DNA of 64,000 nt from Prunus persica (lineage: Eukaryota; Streptophyta; Magnoliopsida; Rosales; Rosaceae), in NCBI RefSeq assembly GCF_000346465.2, contig NC_034009.1, positions 46,803,657 through 46,867,656 on the forward strand, given 5' to 3'. Positions 60,442 through 64,000 of the stretch are shown one piece after another (positions within the stretch are counted from its first letter, which is position 1; the number at the start of each line of letters is the position of its first letter). The notes below the pieces were generated by a model. It did not search any database. It saw nothing but the letters and a program-made list of their open reading frames with translations, and was not told the origin of the DNA. Position numbers and translations under genes: made by a program.

Positions 60442-62886
60442 CTAACCATTAAGTCTTTGGACAATGCTGTTCAGCAACTGTGAAAAGGCAAAGCTCCATG
60501 GAAAGTTTAGCAGCAACGAACCAAGAACACTCCAGAAGCCGAACATAAATCCTAGTCCCAAACTCAGATAGAACCAACCGTCTTCAACTAAATGGCTTCC
60601 TCTGTGTTTCTTAACAGCTACTGGTGGTATTACCCAATTTGCCTTGCAGCTCTCATTGAGTGGAAGTCCACAAAGTTTGTTACCGATAAACCTGGACTGA
60701 TCAAATCCCTGAATCTGTGTGCTTTTCGGAATCTGTCCAGTCAAATTGTTGTAAGACAAGTTCAGGTCAGCCAGAAATGTCAAAGTCGACATGCTTGGAG
60801 GAATTTCACCAGAAAGATGGTTCATGGAAAGATCAAGAGATTCTAACGATCCCATATCACCAATCTTAGAAGGTATTTTTCCAGTCAAATGATTTCTTGA
60901 TAAATTCAAAAATAGCAAGCTGGTGAGGCTGGTCACTTCTTGAGGGATCTCTCCAGATATCATGTTGTCTGAAAGGTCCAAGCTAGTCACCAAAGTAAGA
61001 AATTTGCCATATTTTAGTTCTCTGCCTTTTGTCACCAAGATTGCATTCTCCATATACTTCTCAGAGGAACCATACGTATAACTGAAGAATGAAATGGGAC
61101 CTCCTGAGTTTGACAAGCTGACCATGGCGCTAAAACTGTTGAAACATCTTGGGATCGTTCCCGAGAGATTATTATGTGCGAGGTCCAAGATTTGGAGATT
61201 TACAAGATTGCAGAGTTCATGAGGAATGTCGCCGTGAAGCATAGTTGAACGAAGGCTGAGAATAATCAAATTTGAATTGCTTTCCCCTATCCATGTCTGT
61301 ATGCTACCAGTGAACTTATTTTCACCAGAGAGGTGATTATTGCGCAAGTGCAGTGATTGGAGGAAAAGCAAATGTCCAATGGAGATTGGAATGTTCCCAA
61401 TAAAGCTAATGTTATCTAAATTCAGGACAATCAAAATCTCAGGAATTTCTCCAGCGAGATTGTTGTTCTCGAGATAGAGAATTCTAAGCTGTTTTGGTCT
61501 ATCCATGCTATCACAAAAGAAGTGAAAGATAGATCCAGAAAATGATGAATTGGAAAGATCTAGTACATCAACTGTGGAGGAGACAAGAGGTAATGAACCA
61601 CTGAAATTGTTGGAACTCAGGTCAATGACGTCTAAAGGGGCACCAAGTATGTTTGGAACCTCCCCATACAGTTGATTCTGAGAGAGATCCACAAACCTTA
61701 ATTGGGAAGAAAAGTTCCAAAACCTGGTTGGGATGGTACCGGAAATTCTTGTATCGGATATGCTTAGATATTGCAATTGTGTGTGTCTCTGAAGCCACAT
61801 AGGTAGCTCTGGCCCCAGGTCCCAAGAATCTAAGAACAATATTTGAAGTAGAAATGGTGGAAGCCAATCTCGACTGGCTTTCAGAGTCAATGAATTCTTA
61901 TTTGCATAAAGTTGCACCAATCTTGTAAGATTGGCAAAATGAACTTCAGAGACAACACCCGTGAATGAATTATTATGAATGCGTAATTGTTCTAAGAATG
62001 ATAGATTCCCCAAGGACATTGGAATGGGACCTGATATTGAATTGCTGGAAAGATCAAGGACGGTTAAGGCTCTAAACTTTCCTAGCTCCTCTGTCAGGTG
62101 ACCAGAAAGATTATTAGAGGATAAGCTCAAAGACTCAAGTTGACTTGAATTACACCAGGACAAACTTTCAAGGATTTCCGATACCCTTCCCCTGACATGG
62201 TTCCTTGATAGATCAAGAACCGTTAACTTGCAAAGATTTCCCAATGAGTTTGGGATTTGCCCTTCAAGTTGATTACCATACAAGTCAAGATTGACAATGT
62301 TTGTCAAGTTTCCAATCGAGCTTGAAATTTCGCCATACAAGATGGCTAAAACTGTACAACCATTTAGGTATGGTAGAACTGAGAGAATTAGCTTCGAGAT
62401 TAAGAACTTTAAGAGTGGTAATGTTTGCAATACCAACTGGAATTTGATTAAGTCCACAATTGGACATGTGTAAGTACTCTAGCAAAGAGGGGAGAATGTT
62501 TGTCCCTAGCAACCAATCATCTGCTTCTCTTAGATTTATACCACTCATGTCCAAGTGTTGCAACAGAGAAAGATCAGAAATCCATTGAAGGTTCTTCACC
62601 TCAAAATAGTTATCATGGAGATCGAGATAGCATAGATTAGAGAGGTTCCCCAGTTGAGGAGGAATTATTCCCTGAAAATCTGCTTGTGACAGGTCAAGAT
62701 GTCTTAAACTTGCAAGAGAACCAAAGAAGTTAGGAATCTGTCTTCCTTCAAAATCATTGTTGCTTAAGTCCAAGTAATGGAGATTCTTTAAATTGAGCAG
62801 AGAAGGATTTAGCTTACCAGCCAAATAGTAATTACCAAGGCGGAGCTCGCGGACATGACTGGTTAAGTTATGGTAGACAACTTTGT
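60442..62886 (-). pseudogene. LRR receptor-like protein, decayed copy 3 (inverted)
   Basis: A more distant RLP of the same class on the minus strand. LRR text starts at about 62880 (VVYHNLTSHVRELRLG) and runs in one frame to about 62330. A loss of roughly 36-38 nt after WLYSFSHL then shifts the frame. The second frame is open from there to a stop at 60442, with LRRs, an island (SAMVSLSNSGGPISFF), the C-terminal cap (GNKLCGLPLNESC) and a membrane segment (FYLSLGLGFMFGFWSVLG). The signal peptide and cap are missing, replaced by a Copia LTR on the upstream side. The open frame that seems to begin at 62929 has its first residues inside that LTR. Confidence 0.88.
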
Positions 62887-62889
62887 TGG

Positions 62890-64000
62890 CGTGACTTGTG
62901 GATATTGACTTACTTTCCTTACACATCAAGAATTCTTATTATAATTGTAATTGATTTACTTTAATTCCTTATTTCCTACTGTAAATAGATTTAGGAATTT
63001 ATTATTTACTTGCTCATTCAGGTTTCGTTGTATTATAAATATGACCTCCTACAAGGAGAAGAATACACAGAAAATTCCCACAAACAAATATTCTCTCATA
63101 ATTTTCGTATTTTAGCATGGTATCAGAGCAGCAATCTTGGGATTGCTGACTCTAGTTTCTAAACCCTAGCTGCCACCATGGGGGAGGATGACTCTTCTAA
63201 TCCTCATAGCAGTAGCACCACTGCTTCCTCCTCTCCTTCTCAACTAACCATAGCCGAGTTGAGTGCCCAGGTGGCTCAACTAATGCAGATGCAGACTCAG
63301 ACCTCAAACTCGATCCTAAATCAGGATCCTACCAAGACGACCCCGACCTTGACTCAGATGATGACCCCGAACTCAAATCAGACGACAACCTTGAACCCGA
63401 ATCAGACAACGATTCCGACGACGATTACCTATGAAGCTTCCATTGCACATATTGGCATAAAGTTGGATGGCACCAACTATGCCCTATGGTCCCAAGTTGT
63501 CGAGTTGTATATCTCTGGCAAAGACAAATTGAGATATATTAATGGTGATCTTCCACAACCTCCTTCGACCGCTCCAACATTTCCTCTCTAGCGCACTGAG
63601 AACTCTATTGTGAAGGGATGGCTCATCAATTCTCTGGAGTAGAGCTTGATTGGCAATTTCATTCGTTTTTCCAACGGCAAAAGCAGTGTGGGATGCAATT
63701 GCCACAACTTACTATGATGGCACTGACACCTCTCAGGTTTGTGATCTGAAATGACGAGTCTCCCGTATGCGACAAGCTAGCGGCTCCATTGAAACCTATT
63801 ACAATACTCTCCAAAGCTTATGGAGAGAGATTGATTTTCGTCGTCCAAATATGATGGAGTATGAAAGTGATATCAAGCACTATAATGATATTCTGCAGGA
63901 AGATCGAGTTTACATATTTTTGGATGGCCTTGATGATCGTCTTGATAAGGCCCGAAGTGATGTTCTTCACATGACTCCATTCCCTACTGTGGACCAAGCT
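62890..64000 (+). mobile_element. Copia-type LTR retrotransposon, 5' end (runs off the window)
   Basis: An LTR of about 220-230 bp ends TTTAGCA at 63117, followed at once by TGGTATCAGAGC (63118-63129), the initiator-tRNA-Met primer site. A TATA-like TATTATAAATA lies near 63031. A Copia gag frame follows. The left LTR edge is placed only roughly (62884-62897), where RLP similarity stops. The element cut into RLP copy 3; its 3' end is outside the window. Confidence 0.8.
63178..64000 (+). pseudogene. Copia gag, degenerate, partial
   Basis: Starts MGEDDSSNPHSSSTTASSSP, then a Gln/Thr-rich stretch and the gag-type core KLDGTNYALWSQVVELYISG. A small deletion gives a stop at 63589-63591. The reading then continues (RTENSIVKGWLINSL, CHNLLW-like text, SGSIETYYNTLQSLWREIDF, DRVYIFLDGLDDRLDKARSD), interrupted by TAG near 63642 and TGA near 63752. 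No protease or reverse transcriptase is reached before the window ends. Confidence 0.8.

Overview
This window is nuclear DNA of a flowering plant. The evidence is split genes with GT-AG introns, plant-type housekeeping proteins, LRR receptor-like proteins, and Helitron, Harbinger, hAT-like, Mutator-like, LINE and Copia elements. The receptor-like proteins resemble the HcrVf/Cf class known from apple, so Rosaceae is a reasonable guess, but the sequence does not prove it.

Layout. (1) 615-11248, minus: the N-terminal half of NRPA2, the second-largest subunit of RNA polymerase I (16 exons seen). Its first intron looks like a U12 AT-AC intron. Its introns hold LINE relics and a chimeric plastid insert that joins 23S rRNA and rpoB. 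(2) 12.5-20.3 kb, plus: a phospholipase D of the delta type (10 coding exons), with a short Helitron on each side. (3) 20.8-30.5 kb, plus: a tandem duplication in which each unit carries a tRNA-Arg(TCG) and a CPSF73-I gene. Unit 1 is open (692 codons). Unit 2 has a frameshift, a lost splice donor and a stop codon in its first exons, but an intact 1.6-kb last exon. (4) 33.2-39.2 kb, minus: COG1, a Golgi tethering subunit (6 exons, one GC-AG intron). (5) 39.2-45.4 kb: no convincing gene; MITE and Mutator-like foldback elements with clear target duplications. (6) 45.6-62.9 kb: an LRR receptor-like protein cluster with one intact gene (57197-59917), one decayed copy on each side, and a stranded 3'-flank remnant of a fourth. 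A complete-looking 4.0-kb PIF/Harbinger element and a hAT-like element sit inside the cluster. (7) 62.9-64.0 kb: the 5' end of a degenerate Copia retrotransposon that has cut off the N-terminus of the last receptor copy; it runs off the window.

The left half is a conserved housekeeping neighbourhood (rRNA transcription, lipid signalling, mRNA 3'-end cleavage, Golgi transport). The right half is a fast-changing immune-receptor cluster shaped by unequal exchange and transposons. I see no bacterial-type or defence-island system. The most unusual items are the chimeric plastid insert in a polymerase gene, the U12 intron, the lopsided decay of the second CPSF73-I, and the cluster whose only open gene has the poorer TATA box.
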